Shown in pieces: positions 1 to 6,154 of a stretch of DNA of 9,525 nt; position 1 is the stretch's first letter; each line of letters opens with the position of its first letter. The notes beneath the pieces were generated by a model that worked only from the letters and a program-made list of their open reading frames with translations, did no database searches and was not told the origin of the DNA. The position numbers were made by a program, and so were the translations under genes. The DNA is from DASUFH01 sp036274645 (lineage in GTDB: Bacteria; Acidobacteriota; Terriglobia; 20CM-2-55-15): positions 1 through 9,525 of the forward strand of contig DASUFH010000493.1 in NCBI GenBank assembly GCA_036274645.1, given 5' to 3'.

Positions 1-32
1 CAGCGGACAACAGCCAGCGGACAGCGGACAAC
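1..32. repeat. Short direct repeats at the window's left edge
   Basis: CAGCGGACAAC occurs at 1-11 and again at 22-32, with a third partial copy, CAGCGGAC, at 15-22. A run of seven G follows at 33-39. The array starts at the window edge, so its full length cannot be seen. It may be the end of a longer tandem repeat or simply low-complexity intergenic DNA. No function is assigned. Confidence 0.5.
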
Positions 33-82
33 GGGGGGGCAGGAGGTAACCAGCTACCCGGTTCGTGTGGTTTGTAGACTCC

Positions 83-111
83 GTTCTTTTCCGCGTTGCG
101 CGGCAGGGAAC
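83..111. promoter_or_regulatory. Symmetric dyad (possible operator or hairpin) upstream of the TPR gene
   Basis: The layout is GTTC (83-86), four T, CCGCG (91-95), TTG, CGCGG (99-103), CAGG, GAAC (108-111). Both the inner 5-bp arms and the outer 4-bp arms are perfect inverted repeats, separated by symmetric 4-nt gaps. It ends 24 nt before the first usable start of the next gene. It could be a binding site for a dimeric regulator, possibly the downstream protein itself, or an RNA hairpin with an internal loop. There is no T-run after it, so a terminator is unlikely. The dyad is seen directly; its function is inferred. Confidence 0.35.
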
Positions 112-135
112 ATTCAGGACTAGAATGTTGGTGCC

Positions 136-1521
136 GTGGCCACCTTGGAGGCTGTGAGATCCGGCGATCGCCTCACTGCGGAGGCCGTCGAAGAACAGGT
201 CCAGAAGATCCTCAGGAGCGCCGGGTTTGCGCGCTGCGTGAGAATGCGGCGGTTCCTCGAATACACGGTTCACGAAACCCTTTCGGGTCGGGGCGGTTTG
301 TTGAAGGAGTATTCCATCGCCCTGAACGTCTACGACAAGCCTCCCTCCTTTGATCCACGGTTCGACTCCATCATTCGCGTGGAAGCGGGCCGTCTGCGGG
401 CCAAGCTGAGGAAATATTACGAGACCGACGGCCGGGAGGACGCCGTGCGTGTCTTCTTTCCCCGGTGCCGGTATGAGCCGCGGTTCGATCCACTCGAAAT
501 ACTTCCCGAGCCCGTCGCGCCGGAGAGTTCGCCGGAAGCCCGGCGGCTGTATCTCAAGGGGCTGCATTTCCTCGCGCAGTACGACGCCCCGTCCATGGAA
601 GCGGCCCTGCGCTGTTTTGCGGAAGCGTGTTCGATTGCGCCGACTCACCACGAATCGCTGGCCGGAATGGCGGCTGCGCACGCGTCCTGCTGCTGGCTGG
701 AATCTGTTCACCCACGGGAAGGTTGGGCAAAATCGGAACATTTCTCGCGTCGCGCGCTGGCGCTCGAGCCGCGACAGGCGGAGGCGGGCGCCGTGTTGGC
801 GTGTCAGGCCGCCCTCTTCGACAGGCAATGGGAGACGGCCGAGCGCCAGTTTCGGGCTGTTCTCGATTTGCACGAGAGTTCAGCGGCGGTCCACCAGATG
901 TATGGCTTCTTTTGTCTGGCGCCCATGGGCCGGCTCGACGAGGCCGAAGTCGCGCTTCTTCGCGCCTGTGAACTGGCTCCGGCCTCCGCGATTGCCCGTT
1001 ACCAGTTGGGACGCATACTTCATTTCAAGAGGCGTTTCGATCTGGCCTCCGAGCAGTTTCGTCGCGCCATCGAACTCCAACCCAGACTGGCGCTGGCGCG
1101 CTGGGGGCTCGGAGAAACCGCGATTCAGCAGGGCCACTGGGCCGAGGCGAGGCGCGCCTTTGCGGCGGTTCAACAGCTTTCCGACATTCCGCGCGCGCTT
1201 GAGGGACTGGGCCGGCTGGCGGCGCTGACCGGAAAGCCGGAGGAAGCCGAAACGCTCCTCGGTCAATTGCGGCAGCTGGCGTCCACCCGATATGTGTCGC
1301 CCGTGGGTCTCAGCGTGATCTACACGGCAATGGGCCGTCTGGATGACGCGCTTGACCAGCTCTTTGCCGCGGCGCCGCAACGCGCCATCCGCCTGACATA
1401 CGTGAGCGTCGATCCGGCCTTCGACGCCCTGAAAACCCATGATCGATTCCTGCCCCTGCTGGAGCAATTGCGGCCGCAGCCGGAAGAAGGACTCGGCGTT
1501 TCTCAGGCCCGGGCGTCATAG
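136..1521 (+). CDS. TPR protein with N-terminal DNA-binding-like domain
   Basis: This 461-residue protein has two parts. Residues about 17-116 match a helical, winged-helix-like N-terminal domain common in Acidobacteriota signalling proteins: an RRFLEYTV helix, then LKEYSIALNVY, then a charged block at 72-99 centred on FDPRFDSIIRVEAGRLRAKL, then RYEP. Residues about 130-415 are helical TPR-like repeats, with A/L/A spacing and phrases such as AIELQPRLALARWGLGE. A typical tail, DPAFDALKTHDRFLPLLEQL, starts at 426. I see no signal peptide or membrane segment, so it is probably cytoplasmic. Relatives often carry a TolB-like or cyclase domain between the two parts; here only about 15 residues separate them. 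The start is uncertain: an in-frame stop lies at 121, GTG 136 has no good ribosome-binding site, and GTG 154 is an alternative. Both keep the whole domain. A regulatory or scaffold role is inferred; the target is unknown. Confidence 0.82.
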   Translation: MATLEAVRSGDRLTAEAVEEQVQKILRSAGFARCVRMRRFLEYTVHETLSGRGGLLKEYSIALNVYDKPPSFDPRFDSIIRVEAGRLRAKLRKYYETDGREDAVRVFFPRCRYEPRFDPLEILPEPVAPESSPEARRLYLKGLHFLAQYDAPSMEAALRCFAEACSIAPTHHESLAGMAAAHASCCWLESVHPREGWAKSEHFSRRALALEPRQAEAGAVLACQAALFDRQWETAERQFRAVLDLHESSAAVHQMYGFFCLAPMGRLDEAEVALLRACELAPASAIARYQLGRILHFKRRFDLASEQFRRAIELQPRLALARWGLGETAIQQGHWAEARRAFAAVQQLSDIPRALEGLGRLAALTGKPEEAETLLGQLRQLASTRYVSPVGLSVIYTAMGRLDDALDQLFAAAPQRAIRLTYVSVDPAFDALKTHDRFLPLLEQLRPQPEEGLGVSQARAS

Positions 1522-1556
1522 GCTCCGAGTGGCATATCGCCTGCACGGGGTATCGC

Positions 1557-1561
1557 GGAGG
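1557..1561 (+). promoter_or_regulatory. Ribosome-binding site of the 98-residue protein
   Basis: GGAGG lies 7 nt before ATG 1569, the ideal spacing. This is the main reason to accept the short reading frame downstream as a real gene and to fix its start. Confidence 0.75.
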
Positions 1562-1568
1562 TATATCG

Positions 1569-1865
1569 ATGCCAAGAGGAGCCAATCCGAAGCGGGAGCG
1601 CGAACTCGACAGGCTGAAAACCGCTCGCATGATCAACAAACAGCGCGCCCACATCGGAGAATCGAAGCAGGCAATGCGGCCGACCATCATGGGGGAACCG
1701 CTGGAACGCGACCTGCCGATCACGGATTATCAAAAACTCAGTGTTGAACAGATTCTGACCCGGGCTTTATCGCTGTCCAGGAACCAGATTGAACGAGTCG
1801 TCCGGTTCGAGCGAAACCACAAGAATCGGAAGACCGTGCTTGAGGGACTGGAACGGGCCGCCTGA
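1569..1865 (+). CDS. Small basic protein, shortened 'plasmid stabilization'-like family
   Basis: This 98-residue, highly charged protein starts at an ATG with an ideal ribosome-binding site and is 47 nt downstream of the TPR gene. It begins MPRGANPKRERE and continues with NKQRAHIGESK (residues 23-33). This recalls a family of small proteins in high-GC bacteria that start MPRGS-PKRER and contain an NK-RA-GE-K block, often labelled 'plasmid stabilization protein' with little experimental basis. Residues 49-96, LPITDYQKLSVEQI through HKNRKTVLEGLERA, look like a small helical Rho-N/SAP-type domain, which often binds nucleic acid. As I remember the family, some 15-20 residues usually separate the first block from the second; here they are nearly adjacent, suggesting an in-frame internal deletion. 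The family match is from memory. Binding of DNA or RNA is inferred, and no toxin or antitoxin partner is visible. Confidence 0.72.
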   Translation: MPRGANPKRERELDRLKTARMINKQRAHIGESKQAMRPTIMGEPLERDLPITDYQKLSVEQILTRALSLSRNQIERVVRFERNHKNRKTVLEGLERAA

Positions 1866-1872
1866 ACATTTT

Positions 1873-1893
1873 GTGGGCGGTCATAGACCGCCC
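1873..1893. repeat. Palindromic repeat, copy 1 (perfect hairpin)
   Basis: GGGCGGTC, ATA, GACCGCCC (1875-1893) forms a perfect 8-bp stem with a 3-nt loop, 9 nt after the stop codon of the small protein gene. No T-run follows (the next bases are TGCAGC), so it is not a standard intrinsic terminator, although it could stabilise the 3' end of the mRNA. It matches copy 2 at 1947-1967 in 19 of 21 positions. Confidence 0.65.
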
Positions 1894-1915
1894 TGCAGCA
1901 GATGGGACCCCAAAT

Positions 1916-1940
1916 GTTCCCGGTTTTCATGGGCGGGAAC
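1916..1940. repeat. Middle hairpin between the two palindromes
   Basis: GTTCCCG (1916-1922) and CGGGAAC (1934-1940) are perfect 7-nt inverted arms around an 11-nt loop. The hairpin sits between the two related palindromes, so the whole 1873-1967 segment resembles a REP/BIME-type mosaic. The arms are seen directly; the class of element is inferred. Confidence 0.5.
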
Positions 1941-1946
1941 CTCCAG

Positions 1947-1967
1947 GTGGGCCGTCATCGACCGCCC
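1947..1967. repeat. Palindromic repeat, copy 2 (one mismatch)
   Basis: GGGCCGTC, ATC, GACCGCCC (1949-1967) is an 8-bp stem with a single C-C mismatch and a 3-nt loop. It lies 74 nt after copy 1 in the same orientation, shares its leading GT, and differs from it at only two positions. One of these breaks the stem pairing and the other is in the loop. Confidence 0.6.
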
Positions 1968-2183
1968 CAGTTCCTCGAAACCAGTACAACGCACAATCGA
2001 CAACAGCGAACGAACCGCAAACAATGAATTGGACCCGTACCCTGTGGGCAGGATGCCAATTCGAGGGCGCGTCTGTTACCGTAAGGGAACTCCAATCAGG
2101 GAAATCGCGCCGATGACACCATCCCGGCCGGACGTACGGGCCTTGACAGGATGCTTTATCACGCCGTTTCCCCAGCCTGCATT

Positions 2184-2190
2184 GGGGAGG
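2184..2190 (+). promoter_or_regulatory. Strong ribosome-binding site leading into an out-of-frame ATG
   Basis: GGGGAGG is 7 nt upstream of ATG 2198, as good a site as any in the window. That ATG is not in the glgE frame: it reads seven codons (MGEVEIG) and stops at 2219-2221, overlapping the likely glgE start TTG 2214. Either it serves a tiny leader peptide coupled to glgE, or the frame has been shifted by one base in the GGG at 2200-2202. Confidence 0.55.
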
Positions 2191-2213
2191 ATCATCGATG
2201 GGAGAAGTCGAGA

Positions 2214-4199
2214 TTGGCTGAAGCTGCAGGAAGAGTCGCTATTGAGTCCGTAACCCCGGAGGTCGATTCGGGACGCTTTCCGATCAAGCGGGTTCCGGGG
2301 GAAACCGTCATCGTCGAATGCGATGCTTTTGCCGACGGGCATGACGTTGTCAGGTGCCTCCTTCTCTATCGCAGAGAGCAGGACACGGCCTGGAAGGAAT
2401 CCGTCATGCGCCCGCGCGGCAACGATCGCTGGCGTGGAGAGTTCCGCGTGGAGGAACTCGGCCGCTATGCCTATACAGTCGAGGCATGGATTGACGCATT
2501 CGAAACCTGGCGCGGGAATCTCGTCAAGCGGATCGATGCGGGGCAGGACACACGCGTCGATATCCTGATCGGGGTTGCCCTGATCCAGTCCGCGGCGGAC
2601 CGCGCCTCGGAACCGGATCGGGAGCTGCTGGCCCGCTGGGCCGGAGATCTCAGCGCGGCCGCCGTCGATACGGTCGCGCAGTCGCTTGCCCTCAATGAAG
2701 AGTTTGCGTCGATTCTTCGCCGCTATCCCGATCGCGCCTCTGCGACGCGCTATCCCGGTGAATTCCGGGTTCGGGTCGATCGCCGCAAGGCGCGGTTCAG
2801 CGCCTGGTACGAGATGTTTCCCCGGTCCTGCGCTTCCAGCGCAGACAAACACGGGACGTTCGCCGACTGTGAGGCGCGCCTGCCCTATGTAGCCGCCATG
2901 GGATTCGACGTCCTTTATCTTCCGCCCATCCATCCTATCGGCCGCACGCACCGGAAGGGGCGGAACAACACCGTGGAAGCCGGCCCCGAAGACGTGGGCA
3001 GTCCCTGGGCCATCGGCGGCGAAGCCGGTGGACACACGGCGATACACCCGTCGCTTGGCACGCTGGCGGACTTCAACCGGTTCGTTTCCGCCGCCGGGAG
3101 GCACGGCCTGGAAGTGGCCATGGACATCGCATTCCAGTGTTCGCCCGATCATCCGTGGGTCCGCGAACATCCGGAATGGTTTCGACGCCGGCCCGACGGG
3201 ACGATTCAGTACGCCGAGAATCCGCCCAAGAAATACCAGGACATCTTTCCGCTCGATTTCGACACGCCGGCGTGGCGCGAATTGTGGGAGGCGCTGCGGG
3301 AAGTGATCCGGTTCTGGGCCGAGCAGGGCATTCGCATCTTCCGGGTCGACAATCCGCACACGAAGGCTTTCCCATTCTGGGAGTGGGTGATCGAACGCAT
3401 TCAATCGGAGTATCCGGATACGATCTTCCTGTCGGAAGCGTTCACACGGCCGAAGGTCAAGCACCGGCTGGCAAAGCTGGGTTTTTCGCAGTCGTACACG
3501 TACTTCACGTGGCGGAACACCGCGGCGGAACTGACGGCGTATATGCGGGAATTGATCAGTCCCGGTATTCGCGAATACCTCCGGCCGAATCTCTGGCCCA
3601 ACACGCCGGACATCCTGCCCGAATATCTTCAGATCGGAGGACGGGCGGGCTTCATCATCCGCCTCATCCTGGCCGCCACGCTCGGTTCGAACTACGGTAT
3701 TTACGGGCCGGCGTTCGAATTGCTGGAAAACACGCCAGGCGTTCCCGGCGGCGAAGAATACTTCGCTTCGGAGAAATACGAGATCCGGCAATGGGACCTC
3801 GATTCGAGCGTCAGCCTGAAGAACCTGATCGCCCGGGTAAACCGGGCGCGGCGGGAGAATCCCGCGTTGCAGCACGACTGGCGGCTGCATTTCCACGAAG
3901 TCGATAACCCCGAGATCCTCTGCTACAGCAAGACGAACCCCGACTGCTCCAACGTGATCGTCGTCGTGGTGAGTCTTGATTTTCAACACGTGCGTTCCGG
4001 ATGGGTTCGCCTCGACCTGGACAAACTGGGACTGAGTGAGTCGTCCTCCTTTCAGGCTCATGACCTGGTGGGAGACGGGCGGTTTCTCTGGCAGGGTTCG
4101 CGAAACTACGTCGAACTGGATCCCCAGGGCGTTCCCGCGCACATCCTGCGCGTCCGCCGGAAGGTGCGCAGCGAAGAGGATTTCGACTACTACCTGTGA
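2214..4199 (+). CDS. glgE: Alpha-1,4-glucan:maltose-1-phosphate maltosyltransferase
   Basis: GlgE transfers maltose from alpha-maltose-1-phosphate to the non-reducing end of alpha-1,4-glucan in the cytoplasm (GH13, subfamily 3). The 661-residue product is full length. It has an N-terminal beta domain (RVAIESVTPEVDSGRFPIKR), WYEMFPRS at 198-205, DIAFQCSPDHPWV at 304, FRVDNPHTK with the nucleophile Asp379, FLSEAFTRPK with the acid/base Glu408, and NTPDILPEY with Asp466. The 29-residue gap between Asp379 and Glu408 equals that in Streptomyces GlgE (Asp394/Glu423). The C-terminal LWQGSRNYVELDPQ block is also typical. The start is unclear: ATG 2151 is in frame but has no usable ribosome-binding site and adds 21 residues that look non-coding; TTG 2214 follows GGAG by 9 nt and begins MAEAAGRVAI. 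I prefer TTG. It is probably the first gene of the operon, and glgB follows after 10 nt. Confidence 0.95.
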   Translation: MAEAAGRVAIESVTPEVDSGRFPIKRVPGETVIVECDAFADGHDVVRCLLLYRREQDTAWKESVMRPRGNDRWRGEFRVEELGRYAYTVEAWIDAFETWRGNLVKRIDAGQDTRVDILIGVALIQSAADRASEPDRELLARWAGDLSAAAVDTVAQSLALNEEFASILRRYPDRASATRYPGEFRVRVDRRKARFSAWYEMFPRSCASSADKHGTFADCEARLPYVAAMGFDVLYLPPIHPIGRTHRKGRNNTVEAGPEDVGSPWAIGGEAGGHTAIHPSLGTLADFNRFVSAAGRHGLEVAMDIAFQCSPDHPWVREHPEWFRRRPDGTIQYAENPPKKYQDIFPLDFDTPAWRELWEALREVIRFWAEQGIRIFRVDNPHTKAFPFWEWVIERIQSEYPDTIFLSEAFTRPKVKHRLAKLGFSQSYTYFTWRNTAAELTAYMRELISPGIREYLRPNLWPNTPDILPEYLQIGGRAGFIIRLILAATLGSNYGIYGPAFELLENTPGVPGGEEYFASEKYEIRQWDLDSSVSLKNLIARVNRARRENPALQHDWRLHFHEVDNPEILCYSKTNPDCSNVIVVVVSLDFQHVRSGWVRLDLDKLGLSESSSFQAHDLVGDGRFLWQGSRNYVELDPQGVPAHILRVRRKVRSEEDFDYYL

Positions 4200-4202
4200 A
4201 GG
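4198..4202 (+). promoter_or_regulatory. Ribosome-binding site of glgB, overlapping the glgE stop
   Basis: GAAGG uses the last two bases of the glgE TGA (4197-4199) and lies 7 nt before ATG 4210. This fixes the glgB start and suggests that ribosomes finishing glgE can restart on glgB. Confidence 0.65.
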
Positions 4203-4209
4203 TCAACTG

Positions 4210-6117
4210 ATGTCTATGCCAATCCTCACGCCTTTTGATTTGCACCTCATCGGGGAGGGAACGCACTACCGGACCTACGAGAAACTCGGGGCCCATCCCT
4301 GCGTCATGGAAGGAACCGCCGGCGTCGCGTTTCGTGTCTGGGCGCCCGGCGCCGAGCGGCTGTCGGTCATTGGTGATTTCAACGGCTGGAATCCCGGCGC
4401 CGACCCGATGAGTCCCTGTGGAGACAGCGGTGTCTGGGAGCGGTTCGTTCCGGGCGTTGCCGCGGGCGCGCTCTACAAGTTCCGCCTGGAGTCGCGTTAT
4501 CTGGGCTACCGCGTGGACAAGGCCGATCCTTTTGCTTTCGCTTCGCAGATACGTCCCGAAACGGCTTCAGTGGTCTGGGGGCTCACTCCTTACGCCTGGA
4601 CCGATTCGGTCTGGATGGACCAGCGATCGCGGACTCCGCTGCACACATCGCCGATGTCGATTTATGAAGCCCACCTCGGCTCGTGGCGGCGGATTCCCGA
4701 AGAAGGCAACCGCTGGCTGCGTTATGACGAACTGGCCGAACAGCTGGCGGACTACCTCAACGAAATGGGGTTTACCCACATCGAGCTGATGCCCGTCGCC
4801 GAACATCCCTTCGACGGTTCCTGGGGCTATCAGACCGTTGGATATTTTGCGCCGACCAGCCGGTTTGGCTCGCCCGACGATTTCAAGGGATTCGTGAATA
4901 CGTTGCACCGGCGGGGCATCGGCGTCATTCTCGACTGGGTTCCCGCGCACTTTCCCAGAGACGAACATGGCCTCGGCTTCTTCGACGGCACTCATCTTTA
5001 TGAACACGCGGATTCCCGGCAGGGTCTTCATCCCGACTGGGACACATTTGTCTTCAACTACGGGCGTCTGGAGGTCCGCAATTTCCTCATCAGCAACGCC
5101 CTGTTCTGGATTGAGCAGTTCCATATCGACGGCCTGCGCGTCGACGCCGTGGCGTCCATGCTGTATCTCGACTATGGCCGGTCGGAAGGCCAATGGATTC
5201 CCAACCAATACGGCGGGAAGGAAAACATCGAGGCCATCGACTTCATTCGCGTGATGAACGAGCGCATATACGCCGATTCTTCCGGCGTGATGACGATCGC
5301 GGAAGAGTCCACCTCCTGGCCCGGCGTGTCGCAGCCCACCTACGTGGGAGGCCTGGGCTTCGGCTTCAAGTGGAACATGGGCTGGATGCACGACATGCTG
5401 GACTACATGTCGCAGGACCCCGTGCATCGGAGCTATCACCACAATCGCATCACGTTCAGCATGCTGTATGCGTTCTCCGAAAACTTCATCCTGCCCTTCT
5501 CCCACGACGAAGTGGTCCACGGCAAGCGTTCGATGATCGACAAGATGCCCGGAGACCGCTGGCAGAAATTTGCGAACCTGCGGCTGCTGTACGGTTACAT
5601 GTTCGGTCATCCGGGCAAAAAACTCCTGTTCATGGGCGGCGAGTTTGGCCAGTGGCAGGAATGGGACCATGATTCCAGTCTCGACTGGCATCTGCTGTCT
5701 GAGCCGGACCATGCCGGGCTTCAACGCTGGGTCCGTGATCTGAACCACTTCTACCGGAGCCAGCCTTTGCTCTACGAAGTGGATTCGGACTCTGCCGGCT
5801 TCGAGTGGATCGACTGCAATGACACCCACAACAGCGTTGTTTCGTTTCTGAGGCAGACGCGTGATCGGCGGGAAATTGCGGTGTTCGTCTGCAATTTCAC
5901 GCCGGTGGTCCGCAGGAATTTCCGTATCGGTGTGCCTGAGGGTGGTTTCTGGAGGGAGACGCTCAACAGCGACGCGCCGTTCTACGGTGGGAGCGGCCAG
6001 GGCAATTCCGGCGGCGTGGAAGCCAGCCCGGTTCCCGCGCACGGACGTCCCGAGTCGATCAACATCACGGTTCCGCCGCTGGCCATCATCGTCTTCCAGA
6101 AGGGCGGAGCGCAGTGA
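4210..6117 (+). CDS. glgB: 1,4-alpha-glucan branching enzyme
   Basis: GlgB cuts an alpha-1,4 chain and reattaches the piece by an alpha-1,6 bond, branching the glucan made by GlgE. The 635-residue product begins at the CBM48 module (FRVWAPGAERLSVIGDFNGWN, 41-61), followed by a GH13 barrel from about 155 and a C-terminal beta domain. Visible catalytic residues are Asp312 (LRVDAVASMLYLDY), Glu365 (TIAEEST) and Asp433 (FSHDEVVHGK). Their spacings of 53 and 68 equal those of E. coli GlgB (Asp405, Glu458, Asp526). At 635 residues it is about 90 shorter than E. coli GlgB, lacking the first N-terminal module, as in many other bacterial GlgB proteins. The frame stays open upstream to 4036, but that part overlaps glgE and does not look like GlgB; ATG 4210 has the ribosome-binding site. 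The tail NSDAPFYGGSGQGNSGGVEA is typical of the family. Confidence 0.97.
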   Translation: MSMPILTPFDLHLIGEGTHYRTYEKLGAHPCVMEGTAGVAFRVWAPGAERLSVIGDFNGWNPGADPMSPCGDSGVWERFVPGVAAGALYKFRLESRYLGYRVDKADPFAFASQIRPETASVVWGLTPYAWTDSVWMDQRSRTPLHTSPMSIYEAHLGSWRRIPEEGNRWLRYDELAEQLADYLNEMGFTHIELMPVAEHPFDGSWGYQTVGYFAPTSRFGSPDDFKGFVNTLHRRGIGVILDWVPAHFPRDEHGLGFFDGTHLYEHADSRQGLHPDWDTFVFNYGRLEVRNFLISNALFWIEQFHIDGLRVDAVASMLYLDYGRSEGQWIPNQYGGKENIEAIDFIRVMNERIYADSSGVMTIAEESTSWPGVSQPTYVGGLGFGFKWNMGWMHDMLDYMSQDPVHRSYHHNRITFSMLYAFSENFILPFSHDEVVHGKRSMIDKMPGDRWQKFANLRLLYGYMFGHPGKKLLFMGGEFGQWQEWDHDSSLDWHLLSEPDHAGLQRWVRDLNHFYRSQPLLYEVDSDSAGFEWIDCNDTHNSVVSFLRQTRDRREIAVFVCNFTPVVRRNFRIGVPEGGFWRETLNSDAPFYGGSGQGNSGGVEASPVPAHGRPESINITVPPLAIIVFQKGGAQ

Positions 6118-6121
6118 CGCA

Positions 6122-6149
6122 GGCCTGTGCCCGCCTCGCCGGGGAGGCC
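6122..6149 (+). promoter_or_regulatory. Hairpin enclosing the treY ribosome-binding site
   Basis: GGCCT (6122-6126) can pair with AGGCC (6145-6149), and CCC (6130-6132) with GGG (6142-6144), leaving GTG as a left bulge. The right arm contains GGGGAGG (6141-6147), which is 7 nt before the treY start GTG 6155. The left arm begins 5 nt after the glgB stop codon, so a ribosome ending on glgB would cover and open it. This would couple treY translation to glgB. The pairing is seen in the sequence; the coupling is inferred. Confidence 0.4.
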
Positions 6150-6154
6150 GTGCG

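Larger units (their letters stand above)
1866..2213. other. 348-nt intergenic region before the glgE operon
   Basis: This is the largest gap in the window. Its left third (1873-1967) holds the three-hairpin cluster annotated separately. The rest (1970-2213) should contain the operon promoter, but I cannot point to a convincing one. TTGACA at 2144-2149 has no matching -10 box, and GGAACT at 2086-2091 resembles the -35 of an extracytoplasmic sigma factor without a clear partner. Reading frames through this stretch show no recognisable protein. Confidence 0.5.

Noticed and set aside
41..46. AGGAGG as a ribosome-binding site for an upstream start
   Set aside because: No ATG, GTG or TTG follows within a usable distance; the next GTG is about 18 nt away and leads to no gene.
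880..1467. 195-codon open frame on the - strand inside the TPR gene
   Set aside because: No recognisable protein, and the + strand frame has coherent TPR repeats over the same bases.
1875..1893. Perfect 8-bp hairpin as an intrinsic terminator of the small protein gene
   Set aside because: No T-run follows the stem, and a near-identical palindrome 74 nt away points to a repeat element. An mRNA-stabilising role remains possible.
2086..2091. GGAACT as the -35 of an extracytoplasmic sigma factor promoter
   Set aside because: No convincing -10 partner at the expected distance; a six-base match alone is common by chance.
2144..2172. TTGACA at 2144-2149 as a -35 box for the glgE operon
   Set aside because: The bases 16-19 nt downstream (around TTTCCC) do not resemble a -10 box, so a sigma-70 promoter is not supported.
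1789..2253. 154-codon + strand frame across the 1866-2213 intergenic region
   Set aside because: Its first part overlaps the small protein gene in another frame and its middle reads through the palindromic repeats. The composition looks non-coding and no ribosome-binding site fits.
2076..4142. 688-codon open frame on the - strand opposite glgE
   Set aside because: It lies entirely opposite glgE, shows no recognisable domain and is rich in R, G and P as expected from reading a GC-rich gene backwards. GlgE is clearly the real gene.
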